From Lachnospiraceae bacterium (GTDB lineage: Bacteria; Bacillota; Clostridia; Lachnospirales; Lachnospiraceae), in contig JAJQCZ010000010.1 in NCBI GenBank assembly GCA_021202465.1, forward strand, positions 124,001-188,000: a stretch of DNA of 64,000 bases. The letters run 5' to 3'. The notes under the pieces were generated by a model. The model was not told the origin of the DNA. It did not search any database and was given only the letters and a program-made list of their open reading frames with translations. This document shows positions 43,880 through 52,405 of the stretch, piece after piece. Numbering within the stretch: position 1 is the stretch's first letter; the number at the start of each line of letters is the position of its first letter. A program made the position numbers and the translations under genes.

Positions 43880-44926
43880 ATGTGCGAATACTCTTTGAGT
43901 CAGATCACTTCCTCCGATCGGAGGAGCCGCCGCCTGATGGACGCGCTCCTGGAGAAGGAAGGCATTGAACGAGACAAGAACCTCGACTACAGCGTCGGCC
44001 TCTTCGATGAGGACTACAACCTGGCAGCCACCGGCTCCTGCTTCAAGAACACGCTCCGCTGCATGGCCGTAGACTCCTCCCACCAGGGGGAAGGGCTCCT
44101 GAACCGGGTGGTGAGCCATCTGATGGACGTTCAGTTCGAGCGGGGGAACCGCGACCTGTTTCTGTACACCAAATGTGACAGCGCCAAATTCTTCCGCGAC
44201 CTGGGATTCTATGAAATTGCCCGGGTGGAGGGCAAGGTCGTCTTCATGGAAAACCGCCGGACCGGCTTTTCCGACTATCTGGACAGCCTGACGCAGCCGG
44301 AAGTCTCCGGCGAACGGGTGGCGGCCGTCGTCATGAACGCCAACCCGTTCACGCTGGGCCATCAATACCTGCTGGAGCGCGCGGCGGCCGGGAATGATGT
44401 CGTTCATGTCTTCGTCGTGTCAGAAGAGGCTTCTCTGATCCCCTTCTCCGTGCGCTACGATCTGGTGCAGCGCGGCTCCGCCCATCTGACGAACCTGGTC
44501 TATCACCCCACCGGGAGCTATATTATCTCCAACGCCACCTTCCCCTCCTATTTTCTCAAGGATGCGGATGTGGTCATCGAGTCTCACGCCCGTCTGGACA
44601 TTCAGGTCTTCAAGAAGATTGCTGCGGCGCTGGGCATCCGGCGGCGCTACGTAGGCGAAGAGCCCTTCAGTCAGGTCACGGGCATCTACAACCGGATCAT
44701 GAAGGAGGAGCTGGACGCCGCAGGCATCTTCTGTGAGATCATCCCGCGCCGCACCGACGGGACAACCGCCATCAGCGCTTCCAAAGTGCGTCTCGCCATC
44801 CAGGAGAACCGCCTCGATGACATCCGGGATGTGGTACCTGCCAGCACCTATGAGTACTTCACCTCCCCCGAAGCGGAGCCCGTCATCGCACGGATTCGCG
44901 CCGCCGGGGACGTCATTCATTACTGA
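43880..44926 (+). CDS. citC: [Citrate (pro-3S)-lyase] ligase
   Basis: A 348-residue ligase that acetylates the prosthetic group of citrate lyase. Residues 1-130 form a GNAT-like domain (LAATGSCFKNTLRCMAVDSS, GEGLLNRVVSHLM). The rest is a nucleotidyltransferase with the HxGH-type motif in NANPFTLGHQYLLERAA and the C-terminal GTTAISASKVRLAIQ. AAGAAAGGATATCCGT precedes the ATG. Citrate lyase subunits citD, citE and citF are not nearby, so the substrate enzyme must be encoded elsewhere, or the protein has another acyl-carrier target. Confidence 0.92.
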   Translation: MCEYSLSQITSSDRRSRRLMDALLEKEGIERDKNLDYSVGLFDEDYNLAATGSCFKNTLRCMAVDSSHQGEGLLNRVVSHLMDVQFERGNRDLFLYTKCDSAKFFRDLGFYEIARVEGKVVFMENRRTGFSDYLDSLTQPEVSGERVAAVVMNANPFTLGHQYLLERAAAGNDVVHVFVVSEEASLIPFSVRYDLVQRGSAHLTNLVYHPTGSYIISNATFPSYFLKDADVVIESHARLDIQVFKKIAAALGIRRRYVGEEPFSQVTGIYNRIMKEELDAAGIFCEIIPRRTDGTTAISASKVRLAIQENRLDDIRDVVPASTYEYFTSPEAEPVIARIRAAGDVIHY

Positions 44927-44938
44927 GACGGTCAACTT

Positions 44939-44967
44939 TTGACAGTTTCTCTGTTGTGTGCTATAAT
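44939..44967 (+). promoter_or_regulatory. Consensus promoter for glgA
   Basis: TTGACA, a 17-base spacer and TATAAT, a perfect sigma-A match. It leaves a leader of about 115 bases containing two hairpin/ribosome-site elements. Confidence 0.85.
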
Positions 44968-45002
44968 CGGCCTATCCTGTAAAGACAAAAAACTACAATC
45001 GT

Positions 45003-45031
45003 GATTGGCCATACGGCCAATGATAAGGAGG
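45003..45031 (+). repeat. Hairpin plus ribosome-site element, copy 1 in glgA leader
   Basis: GATTGGCCATACGGCCAATG then ATAAGGAGG. The TTGGCC/GGCCAA palindrome precedes a full ribosome site, but no start codon follows at usable spacing. Confidence 0.65.
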
Positions 45032-45049
45032 TCCCATAAAGGGATCCGT

Positions 45050-45077
45050 GATGGCCATGCGGCCAATATTAAGGAGG
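45050..45077 (+). repeat. Hairpin plus ribosome-site element, copy 2 in glgA leader
   Basis: GATGGCCATGCGGCCAATAT then TAAGGAGG. Its ribosome site is the one used by glgA, ten bases before the ATG. It is a duplicate of copy 1, and a third copy precedes tctB. Confidence 0.65.
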
Positions 45078-45087
45078 CACTTATATT

Positions 45088-46584
45088 ATGAAGAAAATCT
45101 TATTTGCGGCGTCTGAGAGCGTTCCCTTTATCAAGACCGGCGGTCTGGCGGACGTGATCGGCTCTCTTCCCAAATATTTTGACAAAGAGAAATACGACGT
45201 CCGTATCGTCCTGCCCAAGTATCTGTGTATTTCCGAGGAGTACCGGAAGCAGATGGAATACCTGACCCATTTCTATATGTATTACAACGGGCGCAACCGC
45301 TATGTGGGCATCCTGCAGATGGAATATGAGGGCATCCCCTGCTACTTCGTGGACAATGAAGAGTATTTCGGCGGCAGCGAGCCTTACGGAGATCACCTGT
45401 ACAATCTGGAGAAGTTCGGCTTCTTCAGCAAGGCGGCGCTGGCCATCCTGCCCTCGATCAACTTCCAGCCGGATATCATCCACTGCCATGACTGGCACAC
45501 CGGCCTGATTCCCGTTTATCTGCGGACCCAGTTCGCCGCGGATGAGTTCTATGCAAACATGCAGTCCATCATCACCATCCACAACCTGCGGTTCCAGGGA
45601 AATTATTCCATCGAGAAGATTAAGGAGATCACCGGCCTGCCGGACTATCTCTTCACGCCCGACAAGCTGGAGGCTTACCAGGATGCCAACTATCTGAAGG
45701 GCGGCATCGTGTACGCCGACCGCGTGACGACCGTCAGCGAGACCTACACCGAAGAAATCAAGACGCCGTTCTACGGCGAACGGCTGGAAGGGCTGCTGTG
45801 GGCACGCTCCAATTCACTGTCCGGCATTCTGAACGGTCTGGATTACGACGAGTGGAACCCCGCTACGGATCCTTTTATCGCTCAGAGATTCACGATTTCC
45901 AATTTCCGCCAGAAGAAGAAAAAGAACAAGGCGGCGCTGCAGGATGAGCTTGGTCTGGCCCGGGATCCCAAGGCTATGATGATCGGCATTGTCTCCCGTA
46001 TGACCGATCAGAAGGGCTTCGACCTGATTCAGCGGGTCATGGAAGAGATGGTTGATGAAGGCATCCAGTTTGTCGTTCTGGGAACCGGTGAGTGGAAGTA
46101 CGAGGAGATGTTCAAGCAATTTGCGGCCCGCTTCCCCCGCCAGGTATCCGCCAACATCTTCTACTCCAACGACCTGTCCCACCGCATCTACGCGTCCTGC
46201 GACGCCTTCCTGATGCCCTCGCTGTTCGAACCCTGCGGCCTCAGCCAGCTCATGAGCCTGCGCTACGGCACCGTACCGATCGTCCGGGAGACCGGCGGCC
46301 TCAAGGACACCGTGGAGCCCTACAATGAATATGAGAATACCGGAACCGGCTTCTCCTTCACGAATTATAATGCCCATGAGATGCTGGAGGCAGTGCGCTA
46401 CGCCAAGAGCGTGTACACGGACAACAAACGCCGTTGGAATCAGCTGATTGACCGCGGCATGGCGCAGGATTTCTCCTGGGGCACCTCCGCCAGAAAATAC
46501 GAGGCTCTCTACGACGAGATGCTGGGCGGCGAAGAAGAGGCTCCCGCGGAAGAAGCGGCTGCGGAGGAAGCGACCGAAGAATAA
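45088..46584 (+). CDS. glgA: Glycogen synthase (ADP-glucose)
   Basis: A GT5-family enzyme (498 residues) extending alpha-1,4-glucan from ADP-glucose. The N-terminal substrate motif is KTGGLADVIGSLPKYF, with IIHCHDWHTGLIPVYL, ILNGLDYDEWNPATD, IVSRMTDQKGFDLIQ and the active-site loop MPSLFEPCGLSQLMSLRYGT. The last 20 residues are an Ala/Glu repeat tail not needed for catalysis. No other glg gene is adjacent. The leader contains two copies of a hairpin/ribosome-site element, so translation may be controlled. Confidence 0.96.
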   Translation: MKKILFAASESVPFIKTGGLADVIGSLPKYFDKEKYDVRIVLPKYLCISEEYRKQMEYLTHFYMYYNGRNRYVGILQMEYEGIPCYFVDNEEYFGGSEPYGDHLYNLEKFGFFSKAALAILPSINFQPDIIHCHDWHTGLIPVYLRTQFAADEFYANMQSIITIHNLRFQGNYSIEKIKEITGLPDYLFTPDKLEAYQDANYLKGGIVYADRVTTVSETYTEEIKTPFYGERLEGLLWARSNSLSGILNGLDYDEWNPATDPFIAQRFTISNFRQKKKKNKAALQDELGLARDPKAMMIGIVSRMTDQKGFDLIQRVMEEMVDEGIQFVVLGTGEWKYEEMFKQFAARFPRQVSANIFYSNDLSHRIYASCDAFLMPSLFEPCGLSQLMSLRYGTVPIVRETGGLKDTVEPYNEYENTGTGFSFTNYNAHEMLEAVRYAKSVYTDNKRRWNQLIDRGMAQDFSWGTSARKYEALYDEMLGGEEEAPAEEAAAEEATEE

Positions 46585-46660
46585 TCACGCTTCCTGAAAA
46601 CATTGCGATGAACAGTCTTTATTGAAAATAGCGATACATATCGCTCTGACGCTGAGAAAC

Positions 46661-46706
46661 AAAAAATCCGGAGAGCTGAAAATAAACACAGCCCTCCGGA
46701 TTTTTA
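46661..46706. terminator. Bidirectional terminator between glgA and yitT-like gene
   Basis: AAAAAATCCGGAG ... CTCCGGATTTTT with matching A- and T-runs on both sides, between convergent genes. Confidence 0.85.
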
Positions 46707-46736
46707 TATATTCTCCTGGTCAGACACTCTGCTGCC

Positions 46737-47642
46737 TCACAGTCGCTTATTGAAATTCCCGTCGATACCGACGCCATGCCGTTTGCTGGCAAAGGCGTGC
46801 GCGTCATAGTGCTTCAGGAAAGCCTCCAGCCGCGGCACCTCATACTTGGAGACCACGGTGAAGATCACATAGGACTCGTCCTTCTGATAGCCGCTGATCC
46901 CCTCCCAGTAGGTGGCGCTGCGAATCAGGTCCTGCGTGATAAAGGAAACGATTTTCTCCGGATCCTTCTTGGTGAAGATCAGCATCTCCGTACAGATATT
47001 CTGCGCATGGAGACGGTCCACAACAGTACTGGACACCGCCGAATAGATGATGGAATAGATGGCGACCGACACATTCAGGCTGAGAGCGCAGATCCCGTAA
47101 ATGACAGCGTTCACGCACAGCGACAAACGCCCCACGGAGAGAGACTTGTACTTTTTCGCCATGACCATGCCGATGATATCCAGACCGCCGGCCGAAGACC
47201 GGGAGCGAAAGATCAGACCGGAACCGCAGCCTGCAATCAGACCGCCGATGACCACATTGGTCAGGATACTGTCCTCCACCAGCAGCTCCGCTGGAATGGG
47301 AATCAGCGCCAGGCCCACGGTCTCTACCGTAACACACAGCACCGTCCGGAAGAAGAAGTTCAGTCCAAACTCGCGGTAGGCCAGAATAAACAGAGGAATA
47401 TTCAGCAGGTAATACATCACACTGGTAAAACTGCCGAAGGCCAGGGCCGGAGCCACATTCTGCACCAGAACATAGAGCAGCTGGCTGATACCCAGAACGC
47501 CTCCGTTGTAGGTCCCGCTGGGCACGATGAAGAGATTCACACCCAATGCGAACAGAATCGAACCACCCACGGACATGACAAACTGCTCCCCGGTCATCGT
47601 GATGGGATGCTTTTTATGCACCGTCCCGCTCTCAGTACTCAT
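46737..47642 (-). CDS. YitT family membrane protein
   Basis: A 301-residue protein. About five or six membrane segments start at FVMSVGGSILFALGVNLFIV, with VPSGTYNGGVLGISQLLYVL and RSSAGGLDIIGMVMAKKYKS. A C-terminal cytoplasmic DUF2179 domain follows (CTEMLIFTKKDPEKIVSFIT, YVIFTVVSKYEVPRLEAFLK). This is the YitT layout. Transport substrate and function are not established. It is monocistronic, between glgA and the two LCP genes. Confidence 0.9.
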   Translation of the reverse strand: MSTESGTVHKKHPITMTGEQFVMSVGGSILFALGVNLFIVPSGTYNGGVLGISQLLYVLVQNVAPALAFGSFTSVMYYLLNIPLFILAYREFGLNFFFRTVLCVTVETVGLALIPIPAELLVEDSILTNVVIGGLIAGCGSGLIFRSRSSAGGLDIIGMVMAKKYKSLSVGRLSLCVNAVIYGICALSLNVSVAIYSIIYSAVSSTVVDRLHAQNICTEMLIFTKKDPEKIVSFITQDLIRSATYWEGISGYQKDESYVIFTVVSKYEVPRLEAFLKHYDAHAFASKRHGVGIDGNFNKRL

Positions 47643-47799
47643 TTACATTCATATCCTTTCTGCCTCAACAGGCTGCCCGCTATTCTAACACTTTTCCCCG
47701 TGAAAAGACATTTATACCGGCAGAAAAAAACAGGGACGAAATTATTTTATCGAACCAAATCCGGTTCCCGGATTAAGAAAAATAGCCTGACGCAGACGC

Positions 47800-47847
47800 A
47801 AAAAGAGCGCTGGCGGCGCGTGGTCTCCCACCGCGCCGCCAGCGCTC
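47800..47847 (-). terminator. Terminator after the first LCP gene
   Basis: GAGCGCTGGCGGCGCG and CGCGCCGCCAGCGCTC form a 16-base perfect stem. On the minus strand it is followed by TTTTTG. Confidence 0.85.
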
Positions 47848-47877
47848 CTTATTGTACGATGTGTTAAGATCAGGTTC

Positions 47878-49398
47878 CTATTCCACCAGACTGTCGTCGA
47901 TGGTCTCGCCGTTTTGCACCATGGCGATCAGCTCCTGCGCCGTAGCGATAGACTCCTCATCCTGCAGCGTCACATACAGGGATGTGCTTCCCATACTGTA
48001 GGTGCTCGCCCGGGAACCGGTGCCGGAGACCGCGTAGGACTGCACCGTCCAGTCCGCATTATCCGCCAGCTGCATCTTCACCAGCGCCGCAATATCGTCG
48101 GTCGACAGATCCGTCGTGAACGACCCCTCCAGACTGGAGAGAAGCGAGGCATAGGAGGACAGGATCGTCGGGGAGGCAATCTTGTCAATAATGGCGCTGA
48201 TCATGGCCATCTGGTTCTTTCCGCGCTGGTTATCCCCTTCCGCGAAGGCTTTCCGTTCCCGCACGAAGGCCAGAGCCGCGGTGCCGTCTACCGTATTATA
48301 TCCCTCCGTGAAGCTGTAACCGCTGGATGTCGAGAAGCTCTGGCTGGAGTACACGCTCACGCCGCCCAACGCGTCCACGATGTCGACAAAACCGGTAAAG
48401 TTCATCCGCACATAGTAGTCGATATCGATGTCGTACAGATTCTCCAGTGTCTCAATCGAGCAGTCGATCCCGTAGATTCCGGCATGCGTCAGCTTGTCCA
48501 TGCAGTCGTCGCCGAAGGGCAGACACACATAGTAATCCCGCGGCGTCGTGACCAGCAGGATCTGTTTGGTCTCCGGGTTCACGACTGCCATGATGTTTAC
48601 ATCCGAACGGCTCTTCGCCGCTACGCTTCCGTAGGTATCGATACCGCTGAAATAGACGATGAAGGGTTCCGTATCCACATCCTTATCACTGCCCTCCGTG
48701 GTCACCTCCACAACCGTCTCATAAGTGTAGGTATCCAGGATCCGGGTATCCGTGTCAAAGGTCTCATACTCATCGGTGATCATATCCCGATAGCTTTCGC
48801 TGAAGAGAATCGCGCTGACTTCTTCATCATACAGAGCCTGCACCATATCGCCCATACCGGTATATTCGACGGTCTCCACGCCGTTCTCAAGGTTCCCGTT
48901 CAGCTCCTCCAGGGCCTGATCCGTGTTATCCCGGTCCAGAACAGACTGAATCCCCACCTTCAATCCGTCGAGATCTGTCAGCGATTCATATTCACTCTCG
49001 TCCAGCACAACGATCACGACCTCTTCTGTCTGCGTCACCGTCGTCGTTCCGGTGATCTCCTCCAGCGTGCTGGAGGTCTGATAGAGGTAATAATTCCCCA
49101 GCGCCAACAGTACAATGGCGATCAGGGCGATCACCGTGCCGATGATCCGGGAGGCCCTGCTGCGCAGCGAAGTAAGGATCCAGGGAATCACGGCCAGCAC
49201 CGCCAGAGCAACTGCTGCGATCCCCAGATACTGCATCGTCAGCATGTCCAGCAGATAGACCTGAACCGCCAGCAAAACCGTCAGGATCAGCTGGATCAGA
49301 GGCAGGATCCGCCAGGCGAAGGACGTCCGTTTCCTGCTGTTTTTTCCATATTTCTTAGGTGAGCCAAATTTTTCCTCACTTCTGTCGTCTTCCCTCAT
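47878..49398 (-). CDS. LytR-CpsA-Psr family protein, paralogue 1
   Basis: A 506-residue cell-wall ligase candidate. A basic N-terminus is followed by three hydrophobic segments (residues 28-115), then a binding-protein-like segment (LTDLDGLKVGIQSVLDRDNT, MGDMVQALYDEEVSAILFSE). The LCP catalytic domain has YFSGIDTYGSVAAKSRSDVN, ILLVTTPRDYYVCLP and ALAFVRERKAF-type arginines. LCP enzymes transfer teichoic acid or capsular glycans to peptidoglycan (established for the family). AGGAGGAAGAT precedes the ATG. It is next to a close paralogue in the same direction. Confidence 0.92.
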   Translation of the reverse strand: MREDDRSEEKFGSPKKYGKNSRKRTSFAWRILPLIQLILTVLLAVQVYLLDMLTMQYLGIAAVALAVLAVIPWILTSLRSRASRIIGTVIALIAIVLLALGNYYLYQTSSTLEEITGTTTVTQTEEVVIVVLDESEYESLTDLDGLKVGIQSVLDRDNTDQALEELNGNLENGVETVEYTGMGDMVQALYDEEVSAILFSESYRDMITDEYETFDTDTRILDTYTYETVVEVTTEGSDKDVDTEPFIVYFSGIDTYGSVAAKSRSDVNIMAVVNPETKQILLVTTPRDYYVCLPFGDDCMDKLTHAGIYGIDCSIETLENLYDIDIDYYVRMNFTGFVDIVDALGGVSVYSSQSFSTSSGYSFTEGYNTVDGTAALAFVRERKAFAEGDNQRGKNQMAMISAIIDKIASPTILSSYASLLSSLEGSFTTDLSTDDIAALVKMQLADNADWTVQSYAVSGTGSRASTYSMGSTSLYVTLQDEESIATAQELIAMVQNGETIDDSLVE

Positions 49399-49458
49399 AT
49401 CTTCCTCCTGTATCTTTCTTTGTAAATATATCCTGCGCGTTCCGCCTTACAACAAAGC

Positions 49459-51087
49459 TCACGAAGCATTGGAGAGAATCGCCTCCGCGGATGTCTCCAG
49501 GGCCTCAGAAGATTCTTCCGATGATCCTTCCTCTGTCTCCGTCTCCAGATCGATAATCTCCCCGTCCCAGACACGCTGGATCAGATCCTGCGCCTCCGCG
49601 ATGGATTCCTCATCCTGAAGGATCACATACAGCTGCTGACTTCCCATACTGTATGTACTCATGCGCGCGCTGGTTCCCGTGACACTGTAGGTCTCAATGT
49701 TCCACGCAGAATCATCCTCCAGACACATCTTCACCAGAGTGGCGATATCATCCGTGGTCATGTCGGTGGTAAACGAGCCCTCCAGACTCTCCAGCACCGA
49801 GGTATAGCTGGTAAGAATGGAAGGAGAAGTGGCCTTCTCCACAATGGCTTCGATCATGGCCATCTGATTCCGCGCCCGCTGATAATCTCCGTCTGTGAAG
49901 GAATGCCGTTCGCGGACAAAGCCCAGCGCCATGTCTCCGTCTACCTCGTTGTATCCGACAACAAAATCATAATTGCCGACCTCGCTGGTAAAGGCCTGTT
50001 CCGAATAGACAGACACCCCGCCCAGAGCGTCCACGATGTCAACGAATCCGGTGAAATTCACCCGCAGATAGTAATCCACGCTGATCCCATAGAGATTCTC
50101 CAGTGTTTCAATGGAACAGTCAATCCCGTAAATCCCCGCATGCGTCAGCTTATCCATGCAGTCTCCTTCAAACGGCAGAGAGACATAATAATCTCTCGGC
50201 GTCGTGACGAGCAGAATCTGCCTCGTCGCCGGATTCACGACCGCCAGAATGTTCACATCGCTGCGGCTCGTAACAGAGACATCGCCCGCCTTATCGATGC
50301 CGCTGAGGTAAACGATAAACGGTTCCTCCTCCAGCTCAAAATTCTCCCGGATATTGTCCGTATCCGCTTCCACTTCCACCGTCGTCGTATAGGTATAGGT
50401 ATTCAGGATCACCACGTCTTCCTCAAAGGTCTCAAAGGAATCCGTGATCATTTCCTGATACGCCTCGTTATACACGATTGCCTCGCAGCCGCCGTCATAG
50501 AGCGCCTGCACCATGTCGGCGATGCCGTTGTACTCCTCCACCGTCAGATTATCATCCAGCTGACTGCTCAGGCTTTCAATGGTCGTGTCCGTATTATCAC
50601 GATCCAGGGAAGCCTGAATGCCGACCACTCGGCCTGCCAGCTCATCCAGGGAGCCGATGCCGCTGTCCGCCAGCACGGTGACCAGCACCTCATCCAGCTG
50701 CGTTGTCGTCGTTGTTGCAGAAATGCTCTGCAGCGTCTCATCGGTCTTCCGTGCATACACGGTCCCCATGGAAAGGCAGAAGGTAAAGCAGACAGCAAAA
50801 ACGCCCGCGATCGCATACGCGGCCCGGGAATGCTGCAGAATCAGCCCGATCTCAATGCCCGCCATGAGCAGCAGCACCAGGATGACAACGCCCAGATAAC
50901 GGTCCGGCAGAAGACCCAGCTGATAGACCTCCAGGCACATAATCACACTGACAGCGATCTGCAGAAGCAGCAAAAAGACACACAGGAAAAACCCGATTCC
51001 CCGATGCCTTCGTTTTCTTTCCTTACTTCTTGTACGCCTCTGGCCCCTTGTCTCGTTCTCAGCGTCTTCCCGGTTCTCTTTCTCCAC
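49459..51087 (-). CDS. LytR-CpsA-Psr family protein, paralogue 2
   Basis: A 542-residue paralogue with the same plan: basic start, three membrane segments, a binding-protein-like segment (LAGRVVGIQASLDRDNTDTT, IADMVQALYDGGCEAIVYNE) and the LCP domain (LSGIDKAGDVSVTSRSDVNI, LLVTTPRDYYVSLPFEGDCM, MALGFVRERHSFTDGDYQRA). The start is GTG at 51087 after GGAGGATGACGC. A Glu/Ser-rich tail of about 25 residues is extra. Long identical stretches with the next gene, 60 bases downstream, point to tandem duplication. Confidence 0.92.
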   Translation of the reverse strand: MEKENREDAENETRGQRRTRSKERKRRHRGIGFFLCVFLLLLQIAVSVIMCLEVYQLGLLPDRYLGVVILVLLLMAGIEIGLILQHSRAAYAIAGVFAVCFTFCLSMGTVYARKTDETLQSISATTTTTQLDEVLVTVLADSGIGSLDELAGRVVGIQASLDRDNTDTTIESLSSQLDDNLTVEEYNGIADMVQALYDGGCEAIVYNEAYQEMITDSFETFEEDVVILNTYTYTTTVEVEADTDNIRENFELEEEPFIVYLSGIDKAGDVSVTSRSDVNILAVVNPATRQILLVTTPRDYYVSLPFEGDCMDKLTHAGIYGIDCSIETLENLYGISVDYYLRVNFTGFVDIVDALGGVSVYSEQAFTSEVGNYDFVVGYNEVDGDMALGFVRERHSFTDGDYQRARNQMAMIEAIVEKATSPSILTSYTSVLESLEGSFTTDMTTDDIATLVKMCLEDDSAWNIETYSVTGTSARMSTYSMGSQQLYVILQDEESIAEAQDLIQRVWDGEIIDLETETEEGSSEESSEALETSAEAILSNAS

Positions 51088-51250
51088 GCGTCATCCTCCT
51101 GTGGTCTTCTCGGTCTGTGATGCGGCTTTGCCACGCGCGCTTATGCGGTTCTGCCCTGTTTCAATCTGAGCCGTAAGAGATTGTAGCACAAATCCGGCCA
51201 TATGCCTAGAAGGTTTTTTCTTAATTTTGTGAATTAATCGTGATAATTCG

Positions 51251-51556
51251 TCAGGACATGGCTGCCAGCAGACCCGGAGCGTGATCCCAGACCTCTCTGC
51301 GGCTGTCATACTGCTCCTGCAGCCAGTCGATGGCCTGCTCTCTCCCCTCCTCAGAAAAGGGGAACTCCGCCCGCAGCTTCTTCTCCTCGGGCGTTTTGTC
51401 ATAGCAGAAGGGCTCCGGCCATACACAGATATCGATATGAACATCCGGCTTCTCCCCGGCCCGGACCATGCGGTAGCGCATGCCGTGATGATCTCCCGTC
51501 TCCACGCCGCCGTAGGATAAAAAATTCAGAGAAAAGATCTGTTCTCTGTCCAGCAT
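51251..51556 (-). CDS. Hypothetical protein, 101 residues
   Basis: A small soluble protein with FLSYGGVETGDHHGMRYRMV, VHIDICVWPEPFCYDKTPEE and a C-terminal helix containing REQAIDWLQEQYDSRREVW. A GGAGGAATGCAGT site supports the ATG at 51556. It lies 49 bases after the TauE/SafE gene and may be the last gene of the sulfate operon. I do not recognise the family. Confidence 0.75.
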   Translation of the reverse strand: MLDREQIFSLNFLSYGGVETGDHHGMRYRMVRAGEKPDVHIDICVWPEPFCYDKTPEEKKLRAEFPFSEEGREQAIDWLQEQYDSRREVWDHAPGLLAAMS

Positions 51557-51605
51557 ACTGCATTCCTCCGTTTCTCCGCCTCCTGCCCCTCTGTCATCTG
51601 AAAGC

Positions 51606-52382
51606 TCAGAGATCCAGAATCATCTGGGCGATCATACACACTCCCAGAGCGATCAGCGTAATCCCTGTCGCCCGGTTGGTTTTCACCGCATCCATCTTGT
51701 TGGCAAAATGCGAGGTGATCAGAGCCGCCAGCGTCGTGAAGAAGATACACAGCAGAAGAGAAGGAATATAATTCTGCACATCTCCAAAATAAAAATGAGA
51801 CAGCGAGCCGGTCAGGGCCGTGAAGGTCATGACAAAGACGCTGGTTCCCACCGCCGTCTTCAGTTCATAGCCCAGAATCATCGTCAGAATGAACAGCATC
51901 ATCAGACCGCCGCCCACGCCCATGAAGCCGCAGTAGAAGCCGATGACCGCGCCGCTTAAAAAAGCCAGCACCTTTTTCCTCTTATCGCTCCGCCGAAAAA
52001 AGGAGGCATGATGCTCCGAGGCCGGACGGACAATAAAACGGATTCCCATGAACAGAGCCCCTGCCACCGAGAGCCAGCTCATCTCCGTGTCCGGCATATA
52101 CTGGGAAAAATAGCTCCCCGCCACGGTCATGATCAGCACCGCAACGACCATGTAAATCCCGTTCTTCAGGTCGACATTGTCATGTCTCCGGTAGATCAGC
52201 GCAGAAAATGCAGAGGCCAGCACATCGGAGGCCAGACCGATCCCCACCGACTCATACCACGGATATCCCAGAAAAGCGATCAGCATGGGAGCGATCACCG
52301 TAGAAGCGGACAAACCGGCAAAGCCGGTTCCGACACCGGCGGCGGTTCCCGCCAGAAGACATACCAGAAAATTCCTTAACAT
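51606..52382 (-). CDS. TauE/SafE family sulfur anion exporter
   Basis: A 258-residue membrane protein with seven to eight segments. Landmarks are the N-terminal GTAAGVGTGFAGLSASTVIA and the internal repeat IGFYCGFMGVGGGLMMLFIL. Family members export sulfite, sulfonates or related anions. Here it follows sulfate activation and sulfotransferase genes with a 23-base gap, so export of sulfate or sulfite surplus is plausible (inference). Confidence 0.9.
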   Translation of the reverse strand: MLRNFLVCLLAGTAAGVGTGFAGLSASTVIAPMLIAFLGYPWYESVGIGLASDVLASAFSALIYRRHDNVDLKNGIYMVVAVLIMTVAGSYFSQYMPDTEMSWLSVAGALFMGIRFIVRPASEHHASFFRRSDKRKKVLAFLSGAVIGFYCGFMGVGGGLMMLFILTMILGYELKTAVGTSVFVMTFTALTGSLSHFYFGDVQNYIPSLLLCIFFTTLAALITSHFANKMDAVKTNRATGITLIALGVCMIAQMILDL

Positions 52383-52405
52383 ACAGCTTGTCCATTCTCC
52401 TCGTA

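Noticed and set aside
45003-45077. CRISPR-like or satellite repeat in the glgA leader
   Set aside because: Only two units, each carrying a ribosome site, with an 18-base spacer. They fit a translational element, not an array.
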